The translations under genes and the position numbers were made by a program. From positions 1 to 28,473 of IMG/VR virus record IMGVR_UViG_3300029309_000261: 28,473 nt of DNA; one strand, given 5' to 3'. How positions within the stretch are numbered: position 1 is the stretch's first letter; every line of letters begins with the position of its first letter. A model generated the notes under the pieces. The model saw only the letters and a list, made by a program, of their open reading frames with translations, made no database searches and had not been told where the DNA came from. Below are positions 1-9,527 of the stretch, in pieces. The stretch is from a virus.

Positions 1-2356
1 TTGTGCCATTTGACATCAAAAACGCCCAGCTGTTTTTATTTCTAAACGTCTGATTTGATGCGGCACCGTCTAGTGTGTCTGATCCGTTTGGCGATACAGT
101 TAAAAGCTTATCTGTTCCTGATGTTTTCACAAGCCCAAAAACTTGACCCGCTGGCACTGTTGACGCCGCCGGAAGGTTTAGAAGTCTCGCTCCTTGAAAG
201 TCTAGGTTTATGCCTGATTGGATTTGGCCGAGGCTAATTCCATATGCCCCACCATTGCCAACCGTTGCTAGAGTTTTAAACTTAAAATCTGTTAGATCCG
301 ATGCTGTATCGGTAACGTCTACGCCGTTTATTTGTAGCATTCCATTGATGTTTATTTTGCGCTCTCCCGCGCCTGACGTGCCGGTACCTAACAACTGCAG
401 CGCATCATTTAAACCGTTGCCATCATGGACTGAAAACAATGTTTTAGCTCTTGCGTTTGTCACGTCCCAAAAAGATCTTTGTTGAGCGATAATGTCAGTG
501 TTTCCAGTCCCTTTTCTAGTGCGTAGTTGACCACATACAATATTTCCAGATGTGACTCCAGAATTATGCAAATCAATAGATGGCCCCGTTTGGTTTGTCC
601 CTTGAGCTAAAACCTCTACGATTGGCTCATTGTTCGACTCAGCCGCACCCATTTTTACTGTTAATCCGGCATTATCTTTGTGAAGTATCTCAACCTCTCC
701 GCTCTGAAACTTCAGGCTTTCTCCTGCATTGCTTAGATCAATGCTACCGCTAAATGTGGCATCTCCTCCGGCGCTTGAATCTAATGACAGCATTGTTAAG
801 CTTTGATTCTTAAACAGTATGTCACTGTTTGTAGAGGCTGCATTGATTGTGATATTTCCAACCGTTGTCTTTAGCTCACTAGCCGCGTCACCTGTTGCAA
901 TATCATTAAGCTTCGGTGTGCCTCCTCCACTTTGATCAACCCAGTCTAAATTACCACTGCCGTCAGTTTTTAAAACCTGATCAGGATCGCCATCGTCATT
1001 GGGTAGTGTGAGTGTGTAAGTTGCATTCGCACTATGTGGCGGCCCTTTAATAGTGATACCGTGTGAGTTTTGTTCACAGTTCAATACAAGCTGGCCGCTT
1101 CCTCCTCCGTCTGTATTTCCCTTGATTGTGACTTTTCCTGTCCCATTTGGAGCTAAGTTAATTGCTCCATTTGAGACGCTTATGATGTCATTTGAATTAA
1201 CGTCTAGATCTCCTCCAAGCTGCGGAGATGTATCAAAAACAAGGTCAGCTACTACATTAGTGATCTGAGACCCGTCAATCGCTGGAATCTTACCGGCACC
1301 ATCGATCAGAAGCACTTCATTTGCAGATGATCCGGCGGCTTTGGCTGCTGCAGTTCCAAGCGTTGGTTTATTGCTTAGGTCTGAGTAATCTCCTGATGTC
1401 GCCACTGTTGCAAGCGTTGGAGTTCCTGAGATGTCTGCATAAGCTCCAGTTGTCGCCACTGTTGCGAGTCCTGTAATGTCAGACGCCGCGGCTGTAACAT
1501 TGGTCAGCTGTGATCCATCAATTGCTGGAATCTTACCTGCGCCATCAATTAGAAGCACTTCATTTGCAGATGATCCAGCGGCCTTGGCTGCTGCAGTCCC
1601 AAGCGTTGGTTTATTGCTTAGGTCTGAGTAATCTCCTGATGTCGCTACTGTTGCGAGCGTTGGTGTTCCTGAGATGTCTGCATAAGCTCCAGTTGTCGCT
1701 ACTGTTGCGAGTCCTGTAATGTCAGACGCCGCGGCTGTAACATTGGTCAGCTGTGATCCATCAATTGTTGGGATCTTACCGGCACCATCGATCAGAAGCA
1801 CTTCATTTGCAGATGATCCGGCGGCCTTGGCTGCTGCAGTTCCAAGCGTTGGTTTATTGCTTAAGTCTGAGTAATCTCCTGATGTCGCTACTGTTGCGAG
1901 ACCTAGATTTGTTTGAGCTTGGCCAAGGTTGTCAAGGTCGCCTAGATTTTGAGACTTCTGTAATGACGTATCGCTTGTGTTGTCAATCACATCAAACATT
2001 GAAGAGGTCACAGGATCAGCCGCGTTTTGATTAAACACGATATGATCATTCACATTAAGCGCAATGCCTGCAAATGTGCCAGCGTGACTGACTAAATACA
2101 GGTCGCCTTTTAACGCTGTAACTAAGCTTGGAGTTGCTGTTGCTGCATTAAAAGACCCCTTATACTCAACGCCGCCCGATACTGCTGCATTGATCTTTGC
2201 TTGCACTAGGGCAGGAGTCATTGCCGTCACTGTGTTGGTTCCGGCTGTAGACTCGCCTGATGTAGCGATTCGGATTTTGCCTGCTGTTGTATCTGTTGCG
2301 TCTGCTATTGAAGCAGAACCGCCGCCGCTCTGTGGTGGAAATACTACGATACTCAT
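1..2356 (-). CDS. Repeat-rich tail fibre protein, 3' end beyond the window
   Basis: An open frame begins at ATG 2356-2354, directly after the TAA of the preceding gene (2357-2359), and stays free of stops for 785 codons to the left edge, so the C-terminus is missing. The N-terminus is MSIVVFPPQSGGG. Residues about 153-365 consist of an 81-residue repeat in two full copies and one partial copy, with motifs YSDLSNKPTLGTAAA and NEVLLIDGAGKIP. Near residue 445 is TLTLPNDDGDPDQVL followed by KTDGSGNLDWV, a motif I know from structural proteins of marine phages. The later part is Gly-, Asn- and Thr-rich and looks beta-structured. Repeats of this kind are typical of trimeric tail fibres, so host recognition at the tail tip is the likely role. 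The fibre call is confident; the receptor and any C-terminal chaperone domain cannot be seen. Confidence 0.82.
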   Translation of the reverse strand, partial: MSIVVFPPQSGGGSASIADATDTTAGKIRIATSGESTAGTNTVTAMTPALVQAKINAAVSGGVEYKGSFNAATATPSLVTALKGDLYLVSHAGTFAGIALNVNDHIVFNQNAADPVTSSMFDVIDNTSDTSLQKSQNLGDLDNLGQAQTNLGLATVATSGDYSDLSNKPTLGTAAAKAAGSSANEVLLIDGAGKIPTIDGSQLTNVTAAASDITGLATVATTGAYADISGTPTLATVATSGDYSDLSNKPTLGTAAAKAAGSSANEVLLIDGAGKIPAIDGSQLTNVTAAASDITGLATVATTGAYADISGTPTLATVATSGDYSDLSNKPTLGTAAAKAAGSSANEVLLIDGAGKIPAIDGSQITNVVADLVFDTSPQLGGDLDVNSNDIISVSNGAINLAPNGTGKVTIKGNTDGGGSGQLVLNCEQNSHGITIKGPPHSANATYTLTLPNDDGDPDQVLKTDGSGNLDWVDQSGGGTPKLNDIATGDAASELKTTVGNITINAASTNSDILFKNQSLTMLSLDSSAGGDATFSGSIDLSNAGESLKFQSGEVEILHKDNAGLTVKMGAAESNNEPIVEVLAQGTNQTGPSIDLHNSGVTSGNIVCGQLRTRKGTGNTDIIAQQRSFWDVTNARAKTLFSVHDGNGLNDALQLLGTGTSGAGERKININGMLQINGVDVTDTASDLTDFKFKTLATVGNGGAYGISLGQIQSGINLDFQGARLLNLPAASTVPAGQVFGLVKTSGTDKLLTVSPNGSDTLDGAASNQTFRNKNSWAFLMSNGT
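1262..1900. repeat. 243-bp tandem repeat, about 2.6 copies, inside the tail fibre gene
   Basis: Copies lie at 1262-1504, 1505-1747 and 1748-1900 (partial). The period is exactly 243 bp (81 codons), so the reading frame is kept. Copies differ at only scattered bases, many of them third codon positions. Within each unit a shorter theme recurs, encoding LATVATSGDYSDLS and LATVATTGAYADIS. Confidence 0.9.
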
Positions 2357-2731
2357 TTAAACATTCCTTATGAAGCCTGCAATAAATTGTGTTTTGTCAG
2401 CCGCTGCATTTTTTTTGTAAGCAATTGTTAATACTTTGGTCTCTAGTGTGCCGATGTCATCAGTAAAAAACTGTCCAAATGGAAGCTCGTTAGCTGTCGA
2501 ATCTCCAGCGCCGGTTCTAGCACGATATTTTAAAAAGCTGTTTTCTTCACAGTCTGACGCAATGATGAGGACTTGAAAGAGCAAGCCCGCTGGGCAAGCT
2601 GAGCCCGTTGTCGTGTCTACAAAGTCTTCACTTTTTAGATCGTGCCAGTCCGTATCAGACACACTAGATGCATCATATACAGCTCTAATATTACCTGCAA
2701 ATATTGGATTTTCTGCGCTACTTCTCGCCAT
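2357..2731 (-). CDS. Small protein of unknown function between holin and fibre
   Basis: A 124-residue protein beginning MARSSAENPIFAG. I chose ATG 2731 because AGGTG lies about seven bases upstream. A longer reading from 2776 would overlap the holin-like gene by 59 bases, while this start overlaps it by 14. There is no signal peptide or membrane segment. The sequence is mixed, with QVLIIASDCEENSFLKYRAR in the middle and a TLETKVLTIAYKK strand near the end, suggesting a small beta-rich soluble protein. I do not recognise a family. The position between lysis genes and tail fibre, and abutment with the fibre start, make a virion accessory or fibre-attachment role possible, but this is position only. 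Confidence 0.75.
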   Translation of the reverse strand: MARSSAENPIFAGNIRAVYDASSVSDTDWHDLKSEDFVDTTTGSACPAGLLFQVLIIASDCEENSFLKYRARTGAGDSTANELPFGQFFTDDIGTLETKVLTIAYKKNAAADKTQFIAGFIRNV

Positions 2732-2912
2732 TTGATTCACCTGCTTTCTTTTTGCTTGATACGTTTGCACCGGCATAGATTAGATACAGGCCATCAATAA
2801 CGCCTAGTACTTCAGTTGTTGCTTTGTTTAGCGCTGTAAGTGTTGTGATAACGCCTAGAGTCACGTAAAAAGCGCAAGCCTTACGGCCTCCGAGTTTTCG
2901 AATTAAGCTCAT
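2718..2912 (-). CDS. Holin-like small membrane protein
   Basis: A 64-residue protein. Two hydrophobic stretches are visible, about residues 12-28 (ACAFYVTLGVITTLTAL) and 35-50 (VLGVIDGLYLIYAGAN). They are followed by a hydrophilic, lysine-rich tail (SSKKKAGESNGEK) and preceded by a basic N-terminus (IRKLGGRK). Size, membrane segments and charged C-terminus fit small phage holins, which release endolysin through the inner membrane. The start ATG 2912 overlaps the TGA of the CHAP gene (ATGA) with GAGG seven bases upstream, so the two are translationally coupled as a lysis cassette. Holins share little sequence, so the call rests on architecture and neighbourhood. An unrelated small membrane protein is the alternative. 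Confidence 0.6.
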   Translation of the reverse strand: MSLIRKLGGRKACAFYVTLGVITTLTALNKATTEVLGVIDGLYLIYAGANVSSKKKAGESNGEK

Positions 2913-3568
2913 GAAAAGTCCTCGCGTAGTGGTCTGTAAATGTGTGCAATATCTTCGATGTTTCTTGATCGCTTAATCACGCCTATGACTGTTTTATTCT
3001 CACAGCCTAAGCCCTTTGCGTTGCCTTCAATCGTGTCTATATAGTCATCGTGAACGTCAACACATAGCGTTATGTGGTGGCCGTATTTATTGCGATCTTT
3101 GCCAGTCCACACTACACAGATATCACCTTTTTGGGGTGTGCTTACACGTCTTGAAGTGTTGGCCCAATCGCGATAAAGCCGATAACAACTAGGTAAAGTT
3201 TTCTTCCTTACGTTTGCTCTTAGAGCTTGATAGAAAAAAGCACAAGCGGCACCACACCACTCGAATTGACCATCTTTAGTATAAGGCTTTTCCCAGCTCC
3301 AACCAAGCCCCTGAACACTTCTGATGTACGTGTCAATCTGTTGATAGTTGCCGTTGTATTGGGGCTCAGTGACATTCAAAGACCATTGATCCTCTGCGCG
3401 CTCAATGGCCGCTTGAGCTTCTAAGATTTGCGTTGTGGCTTGGTCATTGACTCTGTCAGTGAGATCATAACTCTCAGTGTTAAGCTCACTTTGTAAGACG
3501 TAGCGCTTTAAGCGTCTCATCTCTTCAAGCTGATCATTGAAGGCTTGCTCAAGTTGTTTTTTAGTCAT
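2909..3568 (-). CDS. CHAP-domain peptidoglycan hydrolase, likely endolysin
   Basis: A 219-residue protein. Residues 1-65 are charged and helical, probably coiled coil. Residues about 85-200 look like a CHAP (papain-like amidase/endopeptidase) domain: candidate nucleophile Cys105 in FEWCGAACAFF, candidate His164/His165 in YGHHITLCV, and the conserved-looking IEGNA at 180-184, where Asn183 would complete the triad. GDICVVW at 148-154 is the usual strand before the histidine. CHAP enzymes cleave peptide bonds in peptidoglycan. It sits between the large tail-tip gene (start four bases after that gene's TGA) and the holin-like gene, so it may be the lysis enzyme or a tail-associated lysin. The holin neighbour favours the former. 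There is no signal peptide. Confidence 0.75.
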   Translation of the reverse strand: MTKKQLEQAFNDQLEEMRRLKRYVLQSELNTESYDLTDRVNDQATTQILEAQAAIERAEDQWSLNVTEPQYNGNYQQIDTYIRSVQGLGWSWEKPYTKDGQFEWCGAACAFFYQALRANVRKKTLPSCYRLYRDWANTSRRVSTPQKGDICVVWTGKDRNKYGHHITLCVDVHDDYIDTIEGNAKGLGCENKTVIGVIKRSRNIEDIAHIYRPLREDFS

Positions 3569-3572
3569 CTTG

Positions 3573-6500
3573 TCACGCGTATTCTTTCGCTTTGTCTGAT
3601 GATATCACGGGCGGGGTGCTGTTGTCACTCAAGTATGCATCTGCTTTATTATGTGCAGTTGCTGAGCTATAAACAGTTGGCTCGATTGTGCCACCTGCTG
3701 CACTTATTCCATGTGATGTTGTAAATGTAATTATATTATTATTAATCAGTTGTATCACTAAACCCGTAATAGCGTTATCCTGATCACCAATCGGCAGATA
3801 ATCAACAACGTCACCAGCTTCAAAGCTGGCCGTGTCGCGAGTTCCTGAGACGCTAAATTGATTAGTCTCACAGACAACCTTTGTGCTTGTAAAGCTTGTG
3901 ACTTTTGCAGACGGTGACCACAAAACAGGCTTAATCCCAGTGTGGATAATTTCTAAATCACATCCTTCTCCCATGAGCTCCTGACGCATTGACCGGATCA
4001 TACCGACTTCATTAGTTATCCCCATTGATGCGCTATGGCTTTTAAGTCTATCGCTTGAGCATTGAACGTATGAACCGACATCTAAGTGAATGCTTTTACC
4101 AGTGCCAATTGACCCGCGCCACATCCTGCAAGGATCGCTAAGAAGTTGGAAGATTCTGGAGAACACTGGCACAAAGTAACTAAACACATCACCACCACCG
4201 CCGCCAATCGTGTCAGTAGTCAGGCCATACAGATCTAGAGAAACCTTTGATTTCTCGCCTCCATATTCATTGATGGATGCCTGATTGTTGAAGATCCGTT
4301 TGCTTAAGAACTTGTCACCTTCATAGTCATAGTTGACTTGGATCTGAGTGACTATGTCAGCATAAATATCATATGTTGGCGGTCGGTCTGTTAACCAATC
4401 GCCAGATGAAATCGTTTCATCTGATAACGCGCCAAGCTCAGCACCCAAGGGTACTAGTGTGATTTTGCTTAAGCCCGTTGCTTGATCTCGCTTCATTGCT
4501 ATGATCGCGCCGATTTGTTGCAACATGGGCGTTATAATGTCAGATAATGAGACACCTTCCGAGCTGATATCACCACTGTACGAGATGTTTGAAGAGTCAT
4601 ATTTAAGGAAGCTTTGAACGTCAATCATACTCTCAGGGATCGCTAGACCAATCGAGAAAACATCATAAGATCCATTAACCGATCCACCGCCACCACTGGC
4701 TAGAAGCTTAAGCATGAGGCTGCCGACACGTTCACGCGTTAATCTTACCCCTGTAAATATCTCCACTCTTTGATCTCCAGCAAAGTCGCCGAATGAAGCC
4801 AGCTGTTTAAAATCCTGATCTTCAGCAAGATGAATTAAAAAACCCGGTGGTTGCGCTGTCTGATGTGTCACTTTGATCCATGTAAATGATTCTCCGTCTA
4901 TACGGTCTTCATATTTTACTTGGATATCATACGTTCTAGACGTTGGGCTTGTGGGTAGATTTAAGCCGTCTTCAGTCAGTATTGATCTTTCACCACGCTG
5001 AAAAAAAGCTCGAGCTATTCTTATCGGATGTGTACGCGTGCTCAGCTTTCTAAACTCTGGAGTATGATAATCTTTAAATAAATCCTCTTCTCCATGTGTA
5101 ACAAATGGAATCGCAGATCTAAACCGCGTATCATTTGGAAGCTCCACATCACCGCTAAAATCAATGGGAAATCTTACTTTATTAATGTCGCTTGTATATC
5201 CAACCCTCGGATTTGACCTTGTTGGATATGCCCAGTTTTTGCCCATTAGATAAGCGTTTGAAAACCAAAATCTAAGAGCAGGATTCCAACCCGCCGGATC
5301 GCATAGATTTTGGACTCTTAAAGTTGCGTGATCTTCAACTGACCATTTGACCCATGCACCATCTAGACCTGTGTGAGCTGTTGGGCCACTTGATTCTAAT
5401 TCAGTGTTTATCACCTCTGGCCATCGTTGCAAACCTGCTGAGATTTTAATCCTTTTAATTTCAGGTTTAGGTCTCAAATACACAAAGATATTTGCTGCGA
5501 TCTGCATCTGCTCATTAAGCGTTGTATTTGCTGTGATCTTGTCAGTACCTGCAACAGGATCATCTGCGCTTATTGCTGTCGGGTAACTGTATGCTGTTTC
5601 TGTTCTGTTGCTTAGCTTTGGATATCTCGGATGTTGATCGAATGTCTGAGTTGTATCGATCAAGCTCAGATCGAATGTGTCTTGAATGTTTTGCGGCCCA
5701 AATATATGATAAGAAGCATTTGTGTTTACAAGTGAAGCAGCAGTGTTGACAGAGTAACGATCATCTTTAGTGAGTACACAAGCCCACTCAACAGTGCTGC
5801 AGTTCACGCCATCAAAATAATGATAATCTTGTAAAAGCTGTGTAGACGATGACCCCATATCACTTAACTCTGTGTCGAGCAGTGCAGTCAATGGAATGAT
5901 GCTTAATGATACGCTTGAACCGTCATCAATCCTTGGCGAGGACTCGATGAATCCATTTATGATTTGCACATAGTCAGAGATTTTACCATCTGGCCTTTGA
6001 TGCGCTGCATACAGTATCGCTCGCCGACCTCTAAAGACTGTGATCTCTGTGCTGATCCTTGGAGTTGATGAACCTTGGAGCGTAATTAAATGCCCTTGTC
6101 TTTGACTGTTTGCGGCTGCTCGGTCTGATACGACAACTCTATCGCTCAGGATTGTTGAGATTCTCAAAGACTCAGCGCCAAGATGCAAAAGCCTAGGCGT
6201 GCTTAGTGCGCTTAAATCACTGTCTATAAATAGAGTCCCGCCCGCGTCTTCATAGTCTAGATTCTCTAGGAGCTGTGCAGATGTCACGTCTGCTGCACGC
6301 TGACCACATCGGCCAAAAACCACATGGGGATCGTTGTCTGTACCCATGGGATTAATGGCTAGAGTCACGCTAACAGGTGAATAGTTGGCGATGCCTCCAC
6401 TCGGGTCAATGTCGCTTTGATATGCACCTACGCCTATGATCGCCTCATAATTTACATAGTTAATTCCAGATGCAATCTCTGCATTAAGATTTGATCCTTC

Positions 6501-6584
6501 TGGTGATATCGATGAGTAATATCGAACCCCTAAACCAGCGATCTCTAGCGCAAATACTCGACACCCAATATCATCTGAAATCAT
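3573..6584 (-). CDS. Large tail-tip / hub protein (putative)
   Basis: A 1003-residue protein, the longest complete gene here. ATG 6584 shares ATGA with the upstream stop, and CGAGG lies about six bases ahead. The N-terminus (FALEIAGLGVRYYS) and the rest are beta-rich and have no membrane segments. Glycine runs near residues 631 and 793 look like flexible linkers or loops. The region from about 660 to 860 (for example DIITPMLQQIGAIIAMKRD) reads like the central baseplate/hub part of siphophage tail-tip proteins: a statement about position and texture, not a family match. Position after the tape measure and three other tail genes, just before the lysin, is where hub or host-specificity proteins lie. 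The domain assignment needs a structure-based comparison. Confidence 0.55.
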   Translation of the reverse strand: MISDDIGCRVFALEIAGLGVRYYSSISPEGSNLNAEIASGINYVNYEAIIGVGAYQSDIDPSGGIANYSPVSVTLAINPMGTDNDPHVVFGRCGQRAADVTSAQLLENLDYEDAGGTLFIDSDLSALSTPRLLHLGAESLRISTILSDRVVVSDRAAANSQRQGHLITLQGSSTPRISTEITVFRGRRAILYAAHQRPDGKISDYVQIINGFIESSPRIDDGSSVSLSIIPLTALLDTELSDMGSSSTQLLQDYHYFDGVNCSTVEWACVLTKDDRYSVNTAASLVNTNASYHIFGPQNIQDTFDLSLIDTTQTFDQHPRYPKLSNRTETAYSYPTAISADDPVAGTDKITANTTLNEQMQIAANIFVYLRPKPEIKRIKISAGLQRWPEVINTELESSGPTAHTGLDGAWVKWSVEDHATLRVQNLCDPAGWNPALRFWFSNAYLMGKNWAYPTRSNPRVGYTSDINKVRFPIDFSGDVELPNDTRFRSAIPFVTHGEEDLFKDYHTPEFRKLSTRTHPIRIARAFFQRGERSILTEDGLNLPTSPTSRTYDIQVKYEDRIDGESFTWIKVTHQTAQPPGFLIHLAEDQDFKQLASFGDFAGDQRVEIFTGVRLTRERVGSLMLKLLASGGGGSVNGSYDVFSIGLAIPESMIDVQSFLKYDSSNISYSGDISSEGVSLSDIITPMLQQIGAIIAMKRDQATGLSKITLVPLGAELGALSDETISSGDWLTDRPPTYDIYADIVTQIQVNYDYEGDKFLSKRIFNNQASINEYGGEKSKVSLDLYGLTTDTIGGGGGDVFSYFVPVFSRIFQLLSDPCRMWRGSIGTGKSIHLDVGSYVQCSSDRLKSHSASMGITNEVGMIRSMRQELMGEGCDLEIIHTGIKPVLWSPSAKVTSFTSTKVVCETNQFSVSGTRDTASFEAGDVVDYLPIGDQDNAITGLVIQLINNNIITFTTSHGISAAGGTIEPTVYSSATAHNKADAYLSDNSTPPVISSDKAKEYA

Positions 6585-7228
6585 GCGGATACCTCGGGAT
6601 CATACAGATCATAGATAGTAATTGATCTCAGTATACACGCTGTAGTCGTTGCGCTTATATATAGCACCTCACCACGGTCAACACTTGGCACATATAAAGG
6701 TCTCGGTTTGTCTGGAGATGTGTTTGTTGGTGCGCTTGCGCTGATATCGTAAAGCGTTGAGGCTCGGCTTGATTGAGATTGTTGGTTGATGGCCTGCACG
6801 TTTAAGTCTATGTGATTAAACTCTATACCGTGGTCTATAGTTGCGCCGGTTGATTCACGTTTCAGAACTAGTGTTACCTTGGGCTCGGCTGAGTCATAAA
6901 GCGTAGCGTTTACTTTTAAATCTATGCCCAAGTATTCACTTAATGGTGAGCTCGCATAGAAAAAAGAGTTTGATTCTGTATATCCTTTATCTCGCTTAAA
7001 TGATCCAACTGAGCCCAGCAGATCAGCACCCACAACTCCAATTGTTGGAGCCGTTGCATTGATATAGGTCGTATGCATTATCGGGTAATGTGCTCGAGCT
7101 CTACATTTAACATGAGTAATCATTGCTGATGAGTTAGCGCATTGAGCGATCACACCGCCAAAAACTAAGCTCTCATTATGACATGTGCTGACATCTGGCA
7201 AAGGCTGATATGATGCAGGGATTAACAT
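6581..7228 (-). CDS. Tail-tip protein of unknown fold
   Basis: A 215-residue protein starting MLIPASYQPLPD. ATG 7228 is preferred over TTG 7234 because GGAG lies seven bases before the ATG but only one base before the TTG. It begins two bases after the upstream TGA and ends overlapping the next gene by four bases. Its content is beta-type, with an internal DRGEVLYISATTTACILRS strand pair and a C-terminal SITIYDLYDPE. No membrane segment or catalytic motif is visible. I do not recognise it. Its place between two other tail proteins suggests a minor tail or adsorption component. Confidence 0.6.
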   Translation of the reverse strand: MLIPASYQPLPDVSTCHNESLVFGGVIAQCANSSAMITHVKCRARAHYPIMHTTYINATAPTIGVVGADLLGSVGSFKRDKGYTESNSFFYASSPLSEYLGIDLKVNATLYDSAEPKVTLVLKRESTGATIDHGIEFNHIDLNVQAINQQSQSSRASTLYDISASAPTNTSPDKPRPLYVPSVDRGEVLYISATTTACILRSITIYDLYDPEVSA

Positions 7229-7230
7229 GA

Positions 7231-8328
7231 TCAAGCTCCAAATATTGAAAGAGATGTGATCTGGTTTGCTGCATTTGACCCCAATGGAGACATACCAACA
7301 ACGATAAATGTGGGCAAAGTGCTAACATCATTCACATCATTTAAACCTATATCTTGTACAGTGTTAAACCATGTGACGCTCTCTTCAGTAAGTTTTAACT
7401 CTACTAAGTGCCAACCGGCGCCCGTTGCGGTCACGTCATTATTTAAACATGAGAATCTGACAGTACCTGAGGAGACTTTAAATATTACAAAGAACTTTAG
7501 ATTTGCATCTTCTCTAGTGCCTTCGAAGATTGGCGCGTTTGTTCTGAGTGAGCCGCCTTCAAAGTTTGCCAGGCCTGCGCCTAAATACTGCTCTCCACTT
7601 GCTGGTGGTGGTGAGCCTGTATATGGATGTGATCCTGTCGGTGCTGGGCTTGCGTTCTGAACTCCTGACCAAGTGATTAAGATCCTCGGTCGTCTTCTCA
7701 AGTGGTCAAGATTGTTCAGCAAGTCAACGCCATATCTGGAGCTCAAAGCCTGTTGTGCTGTTGTCCTGTTTGCACCACTGGGAATGAACTTTGATGACTG
7801 TCTACTAAGCTCACCTGTTGCCAGCGGTGATGATAATGGCCTCCATCGCATCATAATATCATTGATGTATATTTGTGCGCCTGATGCAGCTTTCATTTCT
7901 AAAGTCACATATGCAATATCAGCACCGATCGAGCTTGAGAAATCTACTGTCAGAGAGTCTCTAAATGTTCCACTTAGCGAGCTTGTCAAGCTTTGGCTAT
8001 GGCTTACACTGTTAATTTCTACAGTGATCTTGATCTCACCTCCAAGCGTTGCAGCGTTAACCACGCCGAAGAGATACACGTCTAGATGTCTGTGCTGATC
8101 GCTTGCTGTTGGTATAGCCCATTCACACATTGTTTGTAGTGATGTCTGATCAGTGACCAAAGATTGATCTTGAAAGCTTTGAGATATTGCATTGCTTGTC
8201 GATGCATGAGCAAAGCCATAATTGACAGAATCTCTCAGTCTGTTGATCTCTTGCGCTCGAATAGGCTTGCCACTTACGACCATGCCGGGATCTGTCAGGA
8301 GTGGTGGAGATGTAAAAGAGTTAGCCAT
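7231..8328 (-). CDS. Minor tail protein (putative)
   Basis: A 365-residue protein. The start is ATG 8328, overlapping the upstream TGA by one base (TGATG), with GGAG eight bases upstream. A TTG at 8331 is less likely. The N-terminus is proline-rich with GKPIRAQEINRLRDSVNYGF, a short helical element. The remainder is beta-rich with many Ser and Thr, and the last 110 residues (from about VKFFVIFKVSSGTVRF-like strands) could be a lectin-type sandwich. No recognised family. The tail-tip position and the similar texture of the next gene suggest an adsorption-complex component. Confidence 0.55.
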   Translation of the reverse strand: MANSFTSPPLLTDPGMVVSGKPIRAQEINRLRDSVNYGFAHASTSNAISQSFQDQSLVTDQTSLQTMCEWAIPTASDQHRHLDVYLFGVVNAATLGGEIKITVEINSVSHSQSLTSSLSGTFRDSLTVDFSSSIGADIAYVTLEMKAASGAQIYINDIMMRWRPLSSPLATGELSRQSSKFIPSGANRTTAQQALSSRYGVDLLNNLDHLRRRPRILITWSGVQNASPAPTGSHPYTGSPPPASGEQYLGAGLANFEGGSLRTNAPIFEGTREDANLKFFVIFKVSSGTVRFSCLNNDVTATGAGWHLVELKLTEESVTWFNTVQDIGLNDVNDVSTLPTFIVVGMSPLGSNAANQITSLSIFGA

Positions 8329-9527
8329 CAAACATGCTCCAAGTCTAGATTTACCGGAACCTTACGCCTAAGATCAGGATAAGCTAGGTTAACGGCGCTA
8401 TTTGTTGCGCTTGCTCTTATCCTGCCATAATCTCCATTGTCTTGAGATGTAAAAAGGAGATCAAAAGCGCTCTGTGAACCTGACACGCTCGCAGTTTGTA
8501 ACGACCTTCTAGGGTCACCCCAGCATTGATAGAAGTTAACACGGGCTCCACTCAAAGCATACTGTGAAAACTCATGCACAAAGTGCTGATAAAGATCTTT
8601 TTGATCTAGCAATGCATCAAGATCAAAGCTCAGTCTTGAAGTCACAAACGGCCTAGATGATATTAAGTTTCGAGTGTATCCGCCTCCAGTTTTGCGCCTT
8701 ATCTGTGCAGGTGCCTCAACTTCTAAATGATGACTTTGATATGGTCTAGATGGAAATAGTGCACCGGGTAACGGGTATTCTGCTCTCAAAGTGCTTACAC
8801 CTGCGGCCGTTGTTGGGGTCTCATTTCCTGAGAACCCTAGTCTATTTCTAAATGTGTCTGAGTCCCAAGTGATGTCTCCGATGGATGTAGCATAGTGACA
8901 TTCCACATGGCCATCATCTGATAAAAGCCAATAAGCTTCGTTACTACTTTGAGCTGTGACATCTAAATATGTCAGGTTGTCTGTACTGTTGCCGCCGTCA
9001 TCATCAGACCTGGTTTGTAATCTTAGCGTGTTGATGGGGTCTTGAGTTGTAAAAGTTGTGATCAGATTAAACGTAGCACCACCACCACCAACTTCATCGA
9101 TTTTATAGACAATGGGCGCCATGTTCTCACGTCTCCAATCGTTTGGAGCTGTTGCCACATTGAGAACACCAAATACAGAGGAAACTGAAGTAGATCCAAA
9201 GCCTAAAGAGTCAACGCCACTCACTAGAGTTACGTTAAAAGCCGCGTCTGTACATGTAATATTAATTTGATCTGAACTGTTGAGCAGTACTGTCCAAGTA
9301 GTTCCAAATGTTTTTAAGCTTTGACATAGATCAGTCAGGCTCTTTGAAGCCACTTGGCCGCGTCCATTTAAGAAGCTGATCGCGTCTTCGTATACGCCTT
9401 CACCGGTTGCAAACGTTGGTAAGCTCACAGGGTTAGATCCACGCCGAAACACATTAACACCTGACCACGTGCGAGCATCAAAGGCACTTAAGAGCGCAAA
9501 GTTTGGAGCTGGAGAACTGCTAGGCAT
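8328..9527 (-). CDS. Distal tail protein candidate, downstream of tape measure
   Basis: A 399-residue protein starting MPSSSPAPNFALLS. ATG 9527 has TGAGG seven bases upstream. A TTG at 9533 is open but lacks this spacing. It overlaps the tape measure gene's 3' end by eight bases. The sequence is beta-rich without membrane segments. The slot immediately after the tape measure is where siphophages encode the distal tail protein that caps the tube and joins it to the hub. The usual distal tail N-terminal motif is not recognisable to me, so the call is from gene order. Confidence 0.5.
   Translation of the reverse strand: MPSSSPAPNFALLSAFDARTWSGVNVFRRGSNPVSLPTFATGEGVYEDAISFLNGRGQVASKSLTDLCQSLKTFGTTWTVLLNSSDQINITCTDAAFNVTLVSGVDSLGFGSTSVSSVFGVLNVATAPNDWRRENMAPIVYKIDEVGGGGATFNLITTFTTQDPINTLRLQTRSDDDGGNSTDNLTYLDVTAQSSNEAYWLLSDDGHVECHYATSIGDITWDSDTFRNRLGFSGNETPTTAAGVSTLRAEYPLPGALFPSRPYQSHHLEVEAPAQIRRKTGGGYTRNLISSRPFVTSRLSFDLDALLDQKDLYQHFVHEFSQYALSGARVNFYQCWGDPRRSLQTASVSGSQSAFDLLFTSQDNGDYGRIRASATNSAVNLAYPDLRRKVPVNLDLEHV

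Noticed and set aside
55-2034. Several plus-strand frames over the tail fibre gene
   Set aside because: They are antisense shadows. The opposite strand is open for 785 codons with the fibre motifs.
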